From contig NZ_AP024601.1 of NCBI RefSeq assembly GCF_018326425.1, positions 1,972,001-2,036,000 of the forward strand: a stretch of DNA of 64,000 nt. Direction: 5' to 3'. A program made the translations under genes and the position numbers. Positions within the stretch are counted from its first letter, which is position 1. Each line of letters begins with the position of its first letter. Below are positions 8,308-20,112 of this stretch, piece by piece. Below the pieces are notes generated by a model. The model was not told the DNA's origin. It saw only the letters and a list, made by a program, of their open reading frames with translations, and made no database searches. This DNA is from Polycladomyces abyssicola (GTDB lineage Bacteria; Bacillota; Bacilli; Thermoactinomycetales; JIR-001).

Positions 8308-11300
8308 TCAACCCGCCAGCACACCCATTTTCTTCTGACCCGTCACCGGTTGACCGATCGGGTCGGCGGTCAAGTAGATCGACTCCAGTGTGGTCAGGAG
8401 CGCTTCTACCGTATCCAGCGATGTGAGGCAGGCGATACCGTGTTCCACCGCTTCCCGACGGATCCGAAACCCGTCACGTTGCGGGGTTTTGCCTCGCGTC
8501 CACGTGTTGACAACCAAATCGGCTTCGCCTCGACGGATGAGATCGACGATGTGTGGTGAACCTTCCTTGATCTTGTTCACCCGTGTGACGGGTAAACCTT
8601 CCCGCTCCAGCATGTCTGCCGTTCCGTGCGTCGCCACCACTCGGTATCCCAGTTCGGAGAAACGGCGGATCAATGGGAGTGCCTCCTCCTTGTCCTTATC
8701 GCTGATGGTGACGACAACGGTACCGAATTGTGGCAGCGAAATGCCGGCGGCCAGCAATCCCTTGTAGATGGCGCGGGCCGCGTCGCGATCCCGTCCCATC
8801 ACTTCACCGGTCGATTTCATCTCGGGCCCCAGCGTCACATCGACGCGACGCAGTTTGGCGAAGGAGAAGACCGGCACTTTGACGGCCACCTCTCCGGTCT
8901 CCGGCCACAATCCGCTCGGGTATCCCTGATCAGTCAGCGATTCACCCAACATGACACGCGTGGCCACCTGCGCCATGGGAATTCCCGTCACTTTGCTCAG
9001 GAACGGTACCGTCCGTGAAGCACGCGGGTTGACTTCCAAGACATAAATATCGTCTTTGTGCAGAACAAACTGGATGTTGACCAGTCCGCGAATCTGAAGA
9101 GCACGGGCGATCTGGGTCGTCATCTTGATCAGACGCTGTTTTTGCGATGCGGTGATCGATTGTGCCGGATAAATGGCGATCGAGTCGCCGGAATGAACGC
9201 CCGCGCGCTCAATGTGCTCCATAATACCGGGGATCAGGACCGTTTCACCGTCGGCAATGGCGTCCACTTCCAGCTCTTTCCCTCTGAGGTAGCGATCCAT
9301 CAGAACCGGGTGTTCCGGGTTGACTTTGACCGCTTCCGACATGTAGGAAGTGAGTTCCTTTTCACTGTACACGATCTCCATCGCCCGACCACCCAGCACA
9401 TATGAGGGCCTTACTAACATGGGGAAGCCGATTTCTTTCGCTTTTTCCATCGCCTCCTCCGTGGAGGTGACTGCAAAGCCTGGCGGTTGTGGCACACCGA
9501 TCGACGCAAGCAATTGCTCGCACTTTTCCCTATCTTCGGCTCGGTCGATCTCCGACAACGGCGTACCCAGGATCGGAATCCCCGCTTTTTCCAGATGACG
9601 CGCCAGGTTGAGTGCCGTTTGTCCGCCGAATTGCACAATGACGCCCATCGGTTGCTCTTTCTCGATGACATGTAACACGTCTTCGATGTGCAACGGTTCA
9701 AAGTACAGGCGGTCGGAGATGTTGAAGTCGGTGGAGACTGTTTCCGGGTTGTTGTTCAAAATAACCGCCTCAATCCCCGCTTCGCGCAATGCTTTGATCG
9801 CGTGCACCGTAGCGTAATCAAACTCAACGCCTTGCCCGATGCGGATCGGTCCCGAACCGAGTACCAAAACCGACCGTTTGCCGTTCAGTACCACCTCGTC
9901 TTCCTGCTCGTAGGTAGAGTAGTAGTACGGCGTCTCGGCCGTGAATTCGGCTGCACAGGTATCCACCATCTTGTACACCGGCAAAATGCCCCATTCTTTG
10001 CGCAGTTGGCGTACTTCCTCGGCTTGCATCCCGCACCAGCGGGCCAATGTCCGATCGGTCCACCCCATTCGCTTGGCTTGTCGCAACGTGGCCTCATCCA
10101 GCGAGCCACGCTCACGCACCTCCCGTTCGAAACGGACCAGGTTTTCGATCTTGTGCAGGAAGAAGCGATCGATGTGCGTCAGTTCCGCCGCTTGCTCTAA
10201 ACCATACCCGCGGCGTAACCATTCGGCCAGGAGGAACAATCGCTCATCATCCGGTTGGACCAATCGCTCCTCCAACTGTTCGCGGGTCAACTCAGACGCA
10301 CTAGGCAACTCCAGATCTTCCATGCCGATTTCAAGCGAACGGACCGCTTTGAGCAGAGACTCCTCCACCGAACGGCCGATGGCCATCACTTCACCCGTCG
10401 CTTTCATCTGCGTGCCCAGTTTTCGGTTGGCAGAGGTGAATTTGTCAAACGGCCAACGTGGGATTTTGCACACCACATAGTCCAACGCCGGTTCGAAACA
10501 GGCGTATGTTCGCCCGGTGACAGGGTTTTTCAACTCGTCCAACGTGTAGCCGATTGCGATCTTGGCCGCAATCTGTGCGATCGGATATCCGGTCGCTTTG
10601 GAAGCGAGTGCGCTGGAGCGGCTCACACGCGGGTTCACTTCGATCACGTAATATTGGAAGCTGTGCGGATCGAGGGCAAACTGCACGTTGCACCCGCCAC
10701 GAATATCCAGTGCCCGAATGATTTTGAGCGCGGACGACCGCAACATTTGCACCTCACGGTCGGCCAGCGTAAGTGTGGGTGCAAACACGATGCTGTCGCC
10801 GGTGTGGACGCCGACGGGATCGAAGTTTTCCATGTTGCAGACGACAATGCTGTGGTCGGACGCGTCACGCATCACTTCATACTCGATCTCCTTGTAGCCG
10901 GCGATACTCTTTTCAATCAGGCACTGTTGAATGGGGCTGTAGCGCAATCCGTTTTCGACAATTTCCCGCAGTTCTGATTCCGTATGGGCGATTCCGCCTC
11001 CCGTACCGCCCAACGTATACGCCGCCCGCACAATTAACGGATAGCCGGTCTCATCGGCGAAACGGACTGCTTCTTCCACCGAATGAACGATTTCACTTTC
11101 CGGCACCGGTTCGCCGATCTCCTTCATCAATGCCCGGAATTGCTCCCGATCTTCCGCACACGTGATCGCGTGCAGTTCCGTTCCCAACAGGCGAACACCT
11201 TCTTTTTCCAAAACGCCCCGCTTGGCCAGTTCGACCGCCATGTTCAATCCCGTCTGTCCGCCCAAAGTCGGCAACAGTCCGTCCGGACGCTCTTTGCGAA

Positions 11301-11532
11301 TCACTTGGATCAGGAATTCGGGTGTGATCGGCTCGATGTACACCTTGTCCGCCATTTCCGTGTCGGTCATGATCGTCGCCGGATTGGAGTTAACCAACAC
11401 CACTTCCAGGCCTTCCTCTTTCAGCGCACGGCACGCTTGCGTTCCTGCGTAGTCGAACTCCGCCGCCTGTCCGATGACGATTGGACCGGAACCGATGACG
11501 AGGATTTTTTTCAGGCTGGGATCTTTAGGCAT
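8308..11532 (-). CDS. carB: Carbamoyl phosphate synthase large subunit
   Basis: Makes carbamoyl phosphate from bicarbonate, two ATP and the ammonia delivered by CarA. 1074 residues, the usual length. Two homologous halves are visible, each with an ATP-grasp fold (GSGPIVIGQ near residue 15 and GSGPIRIGQ near 560), followed by a C-terminal methylglyoxal-synthase-like regulatory domain (from about residue 940, [12 protein letters not shown]). The start overlaps the end of carA by 8 nt, and AAGGAGGT lies 8 nt upstream of the ATG. It is the pyr-type paralogue (PyrAB) given its operon. Confidence 0.97.
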   Translation of the reverse strand: MPKDPSLKKILVIGSGPIVIGQAAEFDYAGTQACRALKEEGLEVVLVNSNPATIMTDTEMADKVYIEPITPEFLIQVIRKERPDGLLPTLGGQTGLNMAVELAKRGVLEKEGVRLLGTELHAITCAEDREQFRALMKEIGEPVPESEIVHSVEEAVRFADETGYPLIVRAAYTLGGTGGGIAHTESELREIVENGLRYSPIQQCLIEKSIAGYKEIEYEVMRDASDHSIVVCNMENFDPVGVHTGDSIVFAPTLTLADREVQMLRSSALKIIRALDIRGGCNVQFALDPHSFQYYVIEVNPRVSRSSALASKATGYPIAQIAAKIAIGYTLDELKNPVTGRTYACFEPALDYVVCKIPRWPFDKFTSANRKLGTQMKATGEVMAIGRSVEESLLKAVRSLEIGMEDLELPSASELTREQLEERLVQPDDERLFLLAEWLRRGYGLEQAAELTHIDRFFLHKIENLVRFEREVRERGSLDEATLRQAKRMGWTDRTLARWCGMQAEEVRQLRKEWGILPVYKMVDTCAAEFTAETPYYYSTYEQEDEVVLNGKRSVLVLGSGPIRIGQGVEFDYATVHAIKALREAGIEAVILNNNPETVSTDFNISDRLYFEPLHIEDVLHVIEKEQPMGVIVQFGGQTALNLARHLEKAGIPILGTPLSEIDRAEDREKCEQLLASIGVPQPPGFAVTSTEEAMEKAKEIGFPMLVRPSYVLGGRAMEIVYSEKELTSYMSEAVKVNPEHPVLMDRYLRGKELEVDAIADGETVLIPGIMEHIERAGVHSGDSIAIYPAQSITASQKQRLIKMTTQIARALQIRGLVNIQFVLHKDDIYVLEVNPRASRTVPFLSKVTGIPMAQVATRVMLGESLTDQGYPSGLWPETGEVAVKVPVFSFAKLRRVDVTLGPEMKSTGEVMGRDRDAARAIYKGLLAAGISLPQFGTVVVTISDKDKEEALPLIRRFSELGYRVVATHGTADMLEREGLPVTRVNKIKEGSPHIVDLIRRGEADLVVNTWTRGKTPQRDGFRIRREAVEHGIACLTSLDTVEALLTTLESIYLTADPIGQPVTGQKKMGVLAG

Positions 11533-12625
11533 GCTGCTTTACCTCCTTGCTCGCGTGTTGGCGGTGTGTCTCCATCAAGTCGATGAACTGGTCAAACAGG
11601 TAGTTGGGATCGACCGGTCCGGGTGCCGCTTCCGGATGGTACTGCACCGAGAATGCCGGGAATATCGTGTGGCGCAACCCTTCCACCGTTCCGTCGTTCA
11701 GCGCGATGTGCGTCACTTCCAGACCGGTGCCCGCCAGTGATTCGGCTCGTACGGTGTATCCGTGATTTTGCGAGGTAATGACCGTTTTTCCGGTGGCCAG
11801 TTCCTTCACCGGATGGTTGCAACCCCGGTGGCCGAACTTCATTTTGACCGTATCCGCACCACATGCTAAGGCCAACAGTTGATGTCCCAGGCAAATGCCG
11901 AAGATCGGGTAGCGACCCAAGAGACGACGAACGGTCTCCACCGCCTCCGGCACATCTTTGGGGTCACCGGGACCATTGGAGAGCAAAATGCCGTCCGGGT
12001 GGAAACGGTCGATTTCCTCGGCCGTTGTGTTCCACGGGACCACGATCACGTCGCAATTACGCCGCACCAGTTCCCGCTGGATACCGTATTTCGCGCCGAA
12101 ATCCATCAGTACGACCCGTTTACCGTAACCGGGAGCCGTATAGATACTTTTGGTACTCACCTGGGCCACCTGATCACGACGGAGTAGCACATTCAGCCGT
12201 TCCTTCAACACTTCGATCGGCTCATCCTCGGTAGTGATCAATCCTTTCATCGTACCGTGCACGCGAATCTTACGGGTGAGCATTCGGGTATCGACGCCGG
12301 CAATCCCGATGATGCCCCACTCTTTCAGCCAATCGTCGATCCGTGTTTCACACCGCCAGTTGCTGGGGTATTCCGCATGTTCCCTCACGATGAACCCTCG
12401 GACAAACGGGCGCAGGGTTTCCATGTCATCCCGGTTGATCCCATAATTGCCGATCAACGGGAACGTCATCGTCACAATCTGTCCGCAGTACGAGGGATCG
12501 GTCAACACTTCCTGGTATCCGCTCATTCCGGTGGTAAACACCACTTCGCCCACCGTCTCGCCCGTGGCGCCGAAAGAGACCCCTTCCATCCACGTCCCAT
12601 CTTCCAGCAACAATCGTGCCTTCAT
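11525..12625 (-). CDS. carA: Carbamoyl phosphate synthase small subunit
   Basis: The glutaminase subunit that frees ammonia from glutamine for CarB. 366 residues. The N-terminal CPSase domain contains [17 protein letters not shown]. The C-terminal class I amidotransferase domain has the nucleophile in [13 protein letters not shown] and the partner His-Glu in QYHPEA. Start at ATG 12625 with GTGGAGGGAT upstream. It follows pyrC by 17 nt and overlaps carB. Confidence 0.97.
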   Translation of the reverse strand: MKARLLLEDGTWMEGVSFGATGETVGEVVFTTGMSGYQEVLTDPSYCGQIVTMTFPLIGNYGINRDDMETLRPFVRGFIVREHAEYPSNWRCETRIDDWLKEWGIIGIAGVDTRMLTRKIRVHGTMKGLITTEDEPIEVLKERLNVLLRRDQVAQVSTKSIYTAPGYGKRVVLMDFGAKYGIQRELVRRNCDVIVVPWNTTAEEIDRFHPDGILLSNGPGDPKDVPEAVETVRRLLGRYPIFGICLGHQLLALACGADTVKMKFGHRGCNHPVKELATGKTVITSQNHGYTVRAESLAGTGLEVTHIALNDGTVEGLRHTIFPAFSVQYHPEAAPGPVDPNYLFDQFIDLMETHRQHASKEVKQHA

Positions 12626-12642
12626 CGGTATCCCTCCACTTC

Positions 12643-13953
12643 TCAGGTTGCTGACAAAACCGTAGGCGCTCCGACCGACTCGCGCCAAGCCACCTGTCCC
12701 TGCACCAAGGTCAGGACCGGCCATCCTTTGGCCCTCCACCCGGCAAACGGCGTGTTTTTCCCTTTGGATACGAAGGTGCCCGGATCGATCGTCCGTTCTT
12801 CTTCCAAGTCGATCACCGTGATGTCCGCCGTTTGTCCTTCAGCCAGCCGTCCCCAGGGCAAACCGAACAATTCTGCCGGTCGGCGCGTCAGTTTCTCCAC
12901 CAGCTGCGCCAGGCTTAGATGACCGGTTAACACCAGCCGGGTATACAACAGCGGAAATGCCGTTTCCAACCCGACGATCCCGAACGGTGCCTGCCGGATG
13001 CCCATTGCCTTTTCTTCCGCTGCATGCGGAGCGTGGTCAGTGGCGATGATGTCGATCGTGCCGTCTTTCAGCGCCTCCAGCAGTGCAGCCCGATCTTCGG
13101 CGGAGCGCAAGGGGGGATTCATTTTGTACATCGGGTCCGGCCCCGGAATGTCTTCGTCGCTCAGGAGCAGATGGTGCGGCGTCACTTCCGCCGTTACGCG
13201 CAACCCTTTTTGTTTGGCCATCCGGACGAGATCGACCGAGGCTTTGGCACTGATGTGGCACACGTGGTAATGGACCCCCGTCTCCTCGGCCAAAATGATG
13301 TCCCGGGCGACATGCACCGCTTCGGCCGATCCGGGAATGCCGGGCAGATCGTGTTTGGCGGCGAAGATCCCGTCATGGACGCATCCCCCTTTGGCCAGTG
13401 AATTGTCTTCGCAATGGGCGACGATGGGCAAGTTCAACTCGCGCGCCCAAGCCATCGCCTGTTTCATCATGCGGGCGCTCTGCACGCCCACACCGTCGTC
13501 GGACAAAGCGACAGCACCCGCTTCCTTCAAAGCGGCGAAGTCAGTCAACTCCTCGCCCAGCTCCCGTTTGGTAATCGCGGCGATGGGCAGAACGCGCACC
13601 CGTCCCTCCCGTTCTGCCGTCTCGCGGATACGAGCGATCACTTCAGGGGTATCCACCACCGGCCGTGTATTAGGCATACAGGCCACCGTCGTAAAGCCGC
13701 CTCTGGCCGCTGCGGCGGTTCCCGTCGCGATCGTTTCCTTATGTTCGAACCCCGGTTCGCGCAAATGGACATGCATATCGATCAATCCGGGCACGATCAG
13801 CCGTCCGGCCACATCGATCCTTTCTGCTCCTGCCTTCGGCAGATCCCGACCGATGGCCGCGATCACGCCGTTCTCCATCCGCACATCCGCCGGAACGATT
13901 TCCCCCGTTTTTTCATCCAATATCCGTCCGTTTTTCAGCAGGATGTGGTTCAT
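12643..13953 (-). CDS. pyrC: Dihydroorotase
   Basis: Closes carbamoyl aspartate into dihydroorotate, step three of the pathway. 436 residues, the long class I type of Gram-positive bacteria. Metal ligands are visible in [10 protein letters not shown] (HxH) and later in [15 protein letters not shown] and ATDHAPH. The ATG overlaps the pyrB stop as ATGA, with GGGGGAAAACGAGG upstream, so translation is probably coupled. Confidence 0.97.
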   Translation of the reverse strand: MNHILLKNGRILDEKTGEIVPADVRMENGVIAAIGRDLPKAGAERIDVAGRLIVPGLIDMHVHLREPGFEHKETIATGTAAAARGGFTTVACMPNTRPVVDTPEVIARIRETAEREGRVRVLPIAAITKRELGEELTDFAALKEAGAVALSDDGVGVQSARMMKQAMAWARELNLPIVAHCEDNSLAKGGCVHDGIFAAKHDLPGIPGSAEAVHVARDIILAEETGVHYHVCHISAKASVDLVRMAKQKGLRVTAEVTPHHLLLSDEDIPGPDPMYKMNPPLRSAEDRAALLEALKDGTIDIIATDHAPHAAEEKAMGIRQAPFGIVGLETAFPLLYTRLVLTGHLSLAQLVEKLTRRPAELFGLPWGRLAEGQTADITVIDLEEERTIDPGTFVSKGKNTPFAGWRAKGWPVLTLVQGQVAWRESVGAPTVLSAT

Positions 13954-14879
13954 CCTCGTTTTCCCCCTTCCAATACGCGTTCCAACACCGCCATACGCAC
14001 CCATACACCATTCTTCATCTGCTCAAACACCTTGGAGCGCGGATGCTCCACCAGCTCGTCCGCCAACTCCACATCCCGGTTGACCGGTCCGGGGTGCAGG
14101 ATGACCGCATGATCTTGCATGCGTGCAAACCGCTCCAACGTCAACCCGTAATGTTGATGGTATGCTTCCGCAGTGGTAAACAACTGTTCGCGGTGCCGCT
14201 CCAGTTGCACCCGGAGCATCATCACGGCATCGGCCTGCGCAATCGCTTCGTCGATCGGCAGATATGGTGCGTGTTCTTCCAGATCGGGCGCCCGCATCGT
14301 TTCCGGGCCACTGAACACCACCTCGGCTCCCATCGTGGTCAACGACCATAGATTGGAACGTGCTACACGGCTGTGCCGCAGGTCGCCGATGATGGCCACG
14401 CGCAGTCCGTTCAAGTCTCCGAAGTGTTTGTGCAGGGTGTAGAGATCCAGCAACGCCTGTGTCGGATGAGCGTTGTGTCCGTCTCCGGCATTGACCAATC
14501 GGACACCGTTGTTTTGTTTGGCCATTTCTTCTGCAATTCCGGACTGGCTGTGACGAATCACCGCCACTTCCACTCCGATAGCGGCCAGGGTTTTCAACGT
14601 GTCAGCCAGCGTTTCTCCCTTGACGGTGCTGGAGGTGTCCTCCGATACATTCAACACTTCCAAGCCCAACCGTTTCTCCGCCACCTCAAAAGAAAACCGC
14701 GTCCGTGTGCTCGGTTCAAAAAACAGGTTGGCAACAAACCGCCCGAGATAACGCGGCGGTACCAGACCGTTTTGGTCTTCGTAAAAACGGGCCCGCTCCA
14801 AAATGGCCATCAACTCGCTTCGGGACAATCCGTTGGTGTCGATCAGATTGGTTTCGTCGGATCGAACGGCGATGTTCAT
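13950..14879 (-). CDS. pyrB: Aspartate carbamoyltransferase catalytic subunit
   Basis: Condenses carbamoyl phosphate with aspartate. 309 residues. The carbamoyl-phosphate loop [13 protein letters not shown] and the HPTQALLD motif are both present. No regulatory pyrI was seen, as expected in Bacillota. Start at ATG 14879 with GGGAGGGAGCAGG upstream. The gap upstream (14880-15029) holds a PyrR attenuator. Confidence 0.97.
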   Translation of the reverse strand: MNIAVRSDETNLIDTNGLSRSELMAILERARFYEDQNGLVPPRYLGRFVANLFFEPSTRTRFSFEVAEKRLGLEVLNVSEDTSSTVKGETLADTLKTLAAIGVEVAVIRHSQSGIAEEMAKQNNGVRLVNAGDGHNAHPTQALLDLYTLHKHFGDLNGLRVAIIGDLRHSRVARSNLWSLTTMGAEVVFSGPETMRAPDLEEHAPYLPIDEAIAQADAVMMLRVQLERHREQLFTTAEAYHQHYGLTLERFARMQDHAVILHPGPVNRDVELADELVEHPRSKVFEQMKNGVWVRMAVLERVLEGGKRG

Positions 14880-14902
14880 CCTGCTCCCTCCCGGTGTTAT
14901 GT

Positions 14903-15016
14903 AAAAAAGCTCCTCCCAAACGGATGGGAGGAGCCCACCAAACCCGCAACCCGCCAAAAGGGTGCAGCTCGGCTATGCCGCTCCTTCCCAGCCTCACGGG
15001 ACTGGATTAAAGGAAC
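14903..15016 (-). promoter_or_regulatory. PyrR attenuator in front of pyrB
   Basis: On the minus strand the conserved PyrR binding segment TCCCGTGAGGCTGG lies at about 14988-15004. It is followed downstream by a terminator with stem GCTCCTCCCA/TGGGAGGAGC (14909-14934) and TTTTTT. With UMP present, PyrR holds the anti-antiterminator and the terminator forms. Confidence 0.9.
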
Positions 15017-15029
15017 CTTTTTATCTTTT

Positions 15030-16430
15030 TTATCCGATTTGTCCGGAAACCGATCGGTTGACTGCCGGTTCACCTTGAGATTCATCCGATACTTCCGTTC
15101 GCTCGCCGCTCTTTGGCAGCACCAGATTGAGAAACATCCCGACCAGCGTCGCCAACGCCATTCCTTCGATCTCCAGATGGATGCCCACCAGTTTCAGTGC
15201 GGCACCGCCTACTCCGATCACCAGAACCACCGACGCGATCACCAGGTTGCGCCGATCATTGAAGTCAACACCGTTTTCCACCAGCATCCGCAAACCAGCC
15301 GAAGAGATGATGCCGAACAGGAGGATCGAGACGCCGCCCATCACCGCGGGCGGAATGGTGGAAATCAGCGCGGACAGTTTGCCGATGAAGGCGAATGCCA
15401 TCGCAAACACGGCCGCACCACCGATCACCCATACGCTGAAGATGCGCGTGATCGCCATCACCCCGATGTTTTCCCCGTATGTGGTGCTTGGAGGCCCGCC
15501 GATCATTGCGGCGATTGAAGTGGCTACGCCGTCACCCAGCAGGGATCGGTGCAATCCCGGATTTTTCGCCAAATCCCGGTCCATAATGCTGGAGGTCACC
15601 ATCAGGTGCCCGATATGCTCGGTCAGGGTAACCAGCGTGACCGGCACGATCACAAACGCCGCCTTCCACGAGACTGTCGGGGTGCGGAAATCCGGCAGCG
15701 CGAACCAACTTGCTTGTTTGACGGGGGTCAAGTCAACCAGTCCGGCGAAATACGCTACGATATAGCCGCCAATAATCCCCACCAGCACTGGGATCAGATT
15801 GAGGAACCCCCGGAACACCAAGCTGGCCAGAATCGCGATCGCCAGCGTCGCCAGTGCCACACCGAAGTGTTTGAGCGAGTACACTTTCAGTGTCACCGTA
15901 CCCGCCTGCGGATCCACACTTTCCACTTTCCCCGGCAGGGTGGACAATGCCTGTGCAGTTTTGGGCACTTCCTGAACCACTTTCGTTGTGCTGGCCATAT
16001 CGACGGCCACACCGGCCAGGGCCAACCCGATCACGATGATGATCGAACCGATCACAACCGGGGGCAGTAAGCGATCCAACCAGCCTACCCCGTATTTATA
16101 GACAGCCAACGCGACCACACCATACACCAGGCCAGACAGAAAGCATCCGAACAATGCCGCTTCCACGCCCTCAGCTTTGGACACGGTGATGATCGGAACG
16201 ATGAAAGCGAAGGAAGAGCCGAGATAGGCGGGGATTTTTCCTTTTGTAACGATGAGATAAGCGATCGTCCCAATCCCGCTCGACAGTAGTGCCACGGACG
16301 GTTCCAGCCCCGTCAACAAAGGCACGAGAATGGTCGCGCCGAACATCGCAAACAAGTGTTGCAAACTAAGCGCCAGCCATTTGAGTGCCTGGGGACGTTC
16401 GTGTACATCCAACACCATATTCCGTTTCAT
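15030..16430 (-). CDS. pyrP: Uracil permease, NCS2 family
   Basis: Takes up uracil by proton symport. 466 residues with about 14 hydrophobic segments. The NCS2 hallmark region GGPPSTTYGENIGV and the QHLFAMFGAT start segment match UraA/PyrP. A roughly 50-residue loop (residues about 160-205, around VPKTAQALSTLPGKVES) contains mostly polar residues and lies between helices. Start at ATG 16430 with AAGGAGGAG upstream. It lies between two PyrR attenuators, as in B. subtilis. Confidence 0.94.
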   Translation of the reverse strand: MKRNMVLDVHERPQALKWLALSLQHLFAMFGATILVPLLTGLEPSVALLSSGIGTIAYLIVTKGKIPAYLGSSFAFIVPIITVSKAEGVEAALFGCFLSGLVYGVVALAVYKYGVGWLDRLLPPVVIGSIIIVIGLALAGVAVDMASTTKVVQEVPKTAQALSTLPGKVESVDPQAGTVTLKVYSLKHFGVALATLAIAILASLVFRGFLNLIPVLVGIIGGYIVAYFAGLVDLTPVKQASWFALPDFRTPTVSWKAAFVIVPVTLVTLTEHIGHLMVTSSIMDRDLAKNPGLHRSLLGDGVATSIAAMIGGPPSTTYGENIGVMAITRIFSVWVIGGAAVFAMAFAFIGKLSALISTIPPAVMGGVSILLFGIISSAGLRMLVENGVDFNDRRNLVIASVVLVIGVGGAALKLVGIHLEIEGMALATLVGMFLNLVLPKSGERTEVSDESQGEPAVNRSVSGQIG

Positions 16431-16453
16431 CCATTTCTCCTCCTTTTTCCCGA

Positions 16454-16558
16454 TAAAAAAACCTCTTTGCCCAAGCCGGCAAAGAGGTTTCGCGCCCCAT
16501 GCGCACACGAATGGCACTACCTCCCCTTGCCGGCCTCACGGGACCGTCTTTAAAGGGT
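16454..16558 (-). promoter_or_regulatory. PyrR attenuator in front of pyrP
   Basis: The binding segment GGTCCCGTGAGGCCGGC is followed by a terminator with stem AACCTCTTTGCC/GGCAAAGAGGTT (16460-16489) and a T run at 16455-16461, all read on the minus strand. It fills the pyrR-pyrP gap. Confidence 0.9.
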
Positions 16559-16580
16559 GGTCTGTTTTTGTTCCGACTCT

Positions 16581-17276
<696 letters not shown>

Positions 17277-17294
17277 CTTATTAGTTTCTCTCGT

Positions 17295-17323
17295 ATTATG
17301 AACGATCATGTACAGAATGTCAA
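17295..17323 (-). promoter_or_regulatory. Promoter of the pyr operon
   Basis: TTGACA (17323-17318), a 17-bp spacer and CATAAT (17300-17295) on the minus strand. Close to consensus sigma-A. Transcription would begin near 17288, directly upstream of the first attenuator and just after the rluD stop. Confidence 0.85.
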
Positions 17324-17330
17324 TCCCGTT

Positions 17331-18263
17331 TTAATGATTTTCCGCGCGAATGTAACTGATTAATTTTTCCATATCCTTCGGCAGCTCCGCTTCCAAACGA
17401 ATTCGCTTACCGGTACGGGGATGGTCGAAGCCCAGTACTTTGGCGTGCAGGGCCTGTCCTTGAATCGGATACCGGTTTTTTTTCGGCCCGTAAACTGGAT
17501 CACCGATCAACGGGTGGCCAATAGAAGCCATATGTACCCGAATTTGATGGGTACGTCCCGTCTCCAGCTTGCATTCGATCAAAGACGCTTGTTGCCAGTG
17601 CTCCAACACGGCAAAATGGGTGACGGCCGGTTTGCCGTTTTTGTGGTTGATCGCCATTTTTTTGCGGTCATGCGGATCCCGTCCGATCGGAGCGTCAACC
17701 GTTCCTCGGTTGTGTGGTATGTTCCCGTGCACAATGGCGAGATAAATGCGGTCCACACTGTGCGCCTTCAACTGCGCCGCCAGCGATTGATGGGCCAAGT
17801 CGTTCTTGGCCACCATCAAAAGACCCGACGTATCTTTGTCGATGCGGTGAACGATGCCCGGACGCGCCACGCCTCCAATCCCGGACAGGTCCCGACAATG
17901 GGCCAGCAATGCGTTCACCAGTGTACCCGAGGTGTTGCCCGGCGCCGGGTGAACCACCATGCCCCGCGGTTTGTTCACGACGATGACATCTTCATCCTCA
18001 TACCGCACGTCAAGTGGAATCGGTTCCGGTTCTACCGCCAACTCCTCTACTGGCGGGACGGAGACGATCACCTCGTCCCCCGCCTCCAATCGGTAATTGG
18101 CTTTTACTGTTCGACCGTTGACCGTGACCCGACCTTCTTTGATCCATGCTTGTACCGCAGAGCGCGACCAGTCATCATCCAATGAAGTAACCGCCTTGTC
18201 GATCCGCTCCCCTTCAGCTGATTCATCCGCCCGCCATACGATGCGGGTTTCTTCCTCAATCAT
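17331..18263 (-). CDS. rluD: Pseudouridine synthase, RluD/YlyB type
   Basis: Makes pseudouridine in 23S rRNA, probably in the helix 69 region. 310 residues from the ATG at 18263. An N-terminal S4 RNA-binding domain (residues about 15-75) is followed by the catalytic domain with HRIDKDTSGLL, whose Asp is the catalytic residue. Downstream motifs TGRTHQIRVHM and HPLIGDPVYG match the RluA/RluC/RluD group. The start overlaps the lspA stop by 8 nt; an alternative ATG at 18302 would lengthen the N-terminus with basic residues. Gene order lspA-rluD-pyrR is as in B. subtilis. Confidence 0.92.
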   Translation of the reverse strand: MIEEETRIVWRADESAEGERIDKAVTSLDDDWSRSAVQAWIKEGRVTVNGRTVKANYRLEAGDEVIVSVPPVEELAVEPEPIPLDVRYEDEDVIVVNKPRGMVVHPAPGNTSGTLVNALLAHCRDLSGIGGVARPGIVHRIDKDTSGLLMVAKNDLAHQSLAAQLKAHSVDRIYLAIVHGNIPHNRGTVDAPIGRDPHDRKKMAINHKNGKPAVTHFAVLEHWQQASLIECKLETGRTHQIRVHMASIGHPLIGDPVYGPKKNRYPIQGQALHAKVLGFDHPRTGKRIRLEAELPKDMEKLISYIRAENH

Positions 18264-18744
18264 CGGCCGCACTCGCTTTCGCCGCCGGTTCTTCCGACTC
18301 ATGCCCCGGCTGACGGAATGTATCGATCATCAACAGGATGACACCGATGACGATGGCGGAATCAGCCACATTGAAAATGGGATAATGGATCAACCGAAAA
18401 TCAAAAAAGTCGACGACTTCCCCGAGTCGTACCCGATCCAACAAGTTGCCGGCCGCTCCCCCCAGAATGAGGGCGAACGACCACGCAGCTCCGGATCGTT
18501 CCCTACCCAAGCGGTGCAAATACACCAGCAAAAAAGCGATGACAACCAACGTGACACTGATAAACAACCACTGCTGGTTTTGCAGAATGCCGAACGCCGC
18601 TCCGCGGTTACGATGAGATGTGATGTAAAATACTCCTTGAATCAGGGGAATGGATTCATATAGCGACATTTTGGTCGCAACCAACCATTTGGTCAGTTGG
18701 TCGATCACTAACACGATTATCGCGATCACGTAGTACCGTAACAC
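18256..18744 (-). CDS. lspA: Lipoprotein signal peptidase (signal peptidase II)
   Basis: Cleaves signal peptides of diacylglyceryl-prolipoproteins in the membrane. 162 residues with four membrane helices. The catalytic aspartates sit in the conserved NLLDRVR and NVADSAIVIG segments. GTG at 18744 is chosen because ACAGGAGGA precedes it at a good distance; the longer open frame upstream has no ribosome site. It overlaps rluD. Confidence 0.95.
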   Translation of the reverse strand: MLRYYVIAIIVLVIDQLTKWLVATKMSLYESIPLIQGVFYITSHRNRGAAFGILQNQQWLFISVTLVVIAFLLVYLHRLGRERSGAAWSFALILGGAAGNLLDRVRLGEVVDFFDFRLIHYPIFNVADSAIVIGVILLMIDTFRQPGHESEEPAAKASAADD

Positions 18745-18921
18745 CGACTGTTTTCCTCCTGTCCCTTCGCACGTCCATGCCTGCATCTTCCATTGATTGT
18801 AGCACAGTGGAATGGGCGGACACAATGACAGGGATTTGAACGAGCACATAGCGGCAAGCCGAAAAACCAAATCATCACATAGAAGAACTTCAAATGAACA
18901 GGTGTCTGATCATGATGAATG

Positions 18922-19620
18922 TCATTTATTCCGCCGTATTTCCCATGACTCTTCTGCGCGGTCATACGCTTCATTGTGTGTGATGTCCGTAATCGCTTCG
19001 GTATTGCCGTGTGCATCCGTAATCGTAAACCCTTCGAAGTCGTCTATATAACCCCGTTTCTCATCGTGATCGATCGTCAACTCATTGTAGTTCTTCCCTT
19101 CCCGGAAATAGTCCGGAGGGTTGGATGTACCGTATTGTTCCACTTCCTGCCATGCGTCCTCGGCATCATAAGCGGTTCGTTCCTCATCCCCGTCGTTAAA
19201 ATGCTCACCGAATGGTGGGTGAATCACTTGTTCTTCTACCGGCCGGCGTTGAGAGACATGTCCACCCGGTTGGTGTTCCTTGCAATAGGCGGTGGCGGGT
19301 ACCGCTTCCAATCGCTCGTAGGGAATGGGTTTCCCGCATACAACGCATTGACCATACGTACCGTCTTCCATGCGCAATAATGCCAGCTCAATCTCCTCCA
19401 GCTGGTGTTCGGCGGCTTCATTCAACGCCAGATCCTTTCCCCGTTCGTACAGCTCAGTACCGATATCGGCGGGATGATTGTCATAGCCTGACAACTCACC
19501 GAGGGAATCGTTCATCCCACGCGCCATCCCGAAATGATCATTTCCTGCCAGACGTTCTTCTAAGCGCCGTTTTTCCTCCAGCAATTGCGCCCGCAAAGCG
19601 GACTGTTGTGCTTCCGTCAT
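18922..19620 (-). CDS. TraR/DksA-type zinc-finger protein, YteA/YlyA family
   Basis: 232 residues. The N-terminal half contains a coiled-coil region rich in Glu, Leu and Arg, followed by a DksA-like zinc finger (CVVCGK at about 93 and CKEH near 112). The C-terminal half is acidic and low in complexity with several DDF/EEx patches. YteA and YlyA proteins of Bacillus share this layout, and ylyA occupies the same position between ileS and lspA. In B. subtilis YlyA is linked to forespore RNA polymerase; that function is carried over by family and position only. AAAGGAGG precedes the ATG. Confidence 0.85.
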   Translation of the reverse strand: MTEAQQSALRAQLLEEKRRLEERLAGNDHFGMARGMNDSLGELSGYDNHPADIGTELYERGKDLALNEAAEHQLEEIELALLRMEDGTYGQCVVCGKPIPYERLEAVPATAYCKEHQPGGHVSQRRPVEEQVIHPPFGEHFNDGDEERTAYDAEDAWQEVEQYGTSNPPDYFREGKNYNELTIDHDEKRGYIDDFEGFTITDAHGNTEAITDITHNEAYDRAEESWEIRRNK

Positions 19621-19635
19621 GGGGTTGCCTCCTTT

Positions 19636-19965
19636 TCAATATGTGGGCCGGTTTAAATCCAATTCTGCCTGGACGATCTTGGCTATTTCCGCGACAAAAT
19701 TACCGATGACAGGGAGGTTGAGTGCCCCGATTCTTTGCAGGGCATACACGATGAAGGAAGCGAACAGGGTAAATCCGATCGCAATCCCGATGCCGCGTGC
19801 AATGCCGGTGACGATGTTAATGACGATCAAACGGAACGGATGATTTAATAACTGTACATATTCCGCGATCTCACTCGCCTCCAGCCGACGGGACAGGTTT
19901 TTCAGCTGTTTGTCGATCCGCTCGAACCAACGGCGGTTTCCCTGTACGCCTTCCCCCACATCCAT
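19636..19965 (-). CDS. DUF5665-like membrane protein
   Basis: 109 residues (107 if the GTG at 19959 is used). A basic, coiled N-terminal third (residues 10-40) is followed by one or two hydrophobic helices (about 48-85: LIVINIVTGIARGIGIAIGF, then LFASFIVYALQ) and an NLPVIGNFVAEI tail. The pattern resembles small DUF5665 proteins of Bacillota, whose job is unknown. The ATG at 19965 abuts GGAGGG with no spacer, so the GTG two codons in, 6 nt after GGAGGG, may be the true start. It ends 15 bp before the zinc-finger gene. Confidence 0.7.
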   Translation of the reverse strand: MDVGEGVQGNRRWFERIDKQLKNLSRRLEASEIAEYVQLLNHPFRLIVINIVTGIARGIGIAIGFTLFASFIVYALQRIGALNLPVIGNFVAEIAKIVQAELDLNRPTY

Positions 19966-20040
19966 CCCTCCGAACCTTTTCCAATAGCTTCTCCATGACG
20001 TCGAACGTTGTTACATACAAAAAAATGGCGATTCCAAAAT

Positions 20041-20073
20041 AAAAAAGCTGTTTCCTGTTGGACAGGAAACAGC
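20041..20073 (-). terminator. Terminator after ileS
   Basis: A perfect 11-bp stem GCTGTTTCCTG/CAGGAAACAGC with a 5-nt loop, followed on the minus strand by TTTTTTATTTT. It lies 292 nt downstream of the ileS stop, beyond the repeat element. Confidence 0.85.
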
Positions 20074-20112
20074 GAGACTGCTGACAAAAGTGTTGAACCT
20101 CTTGCGATTCCA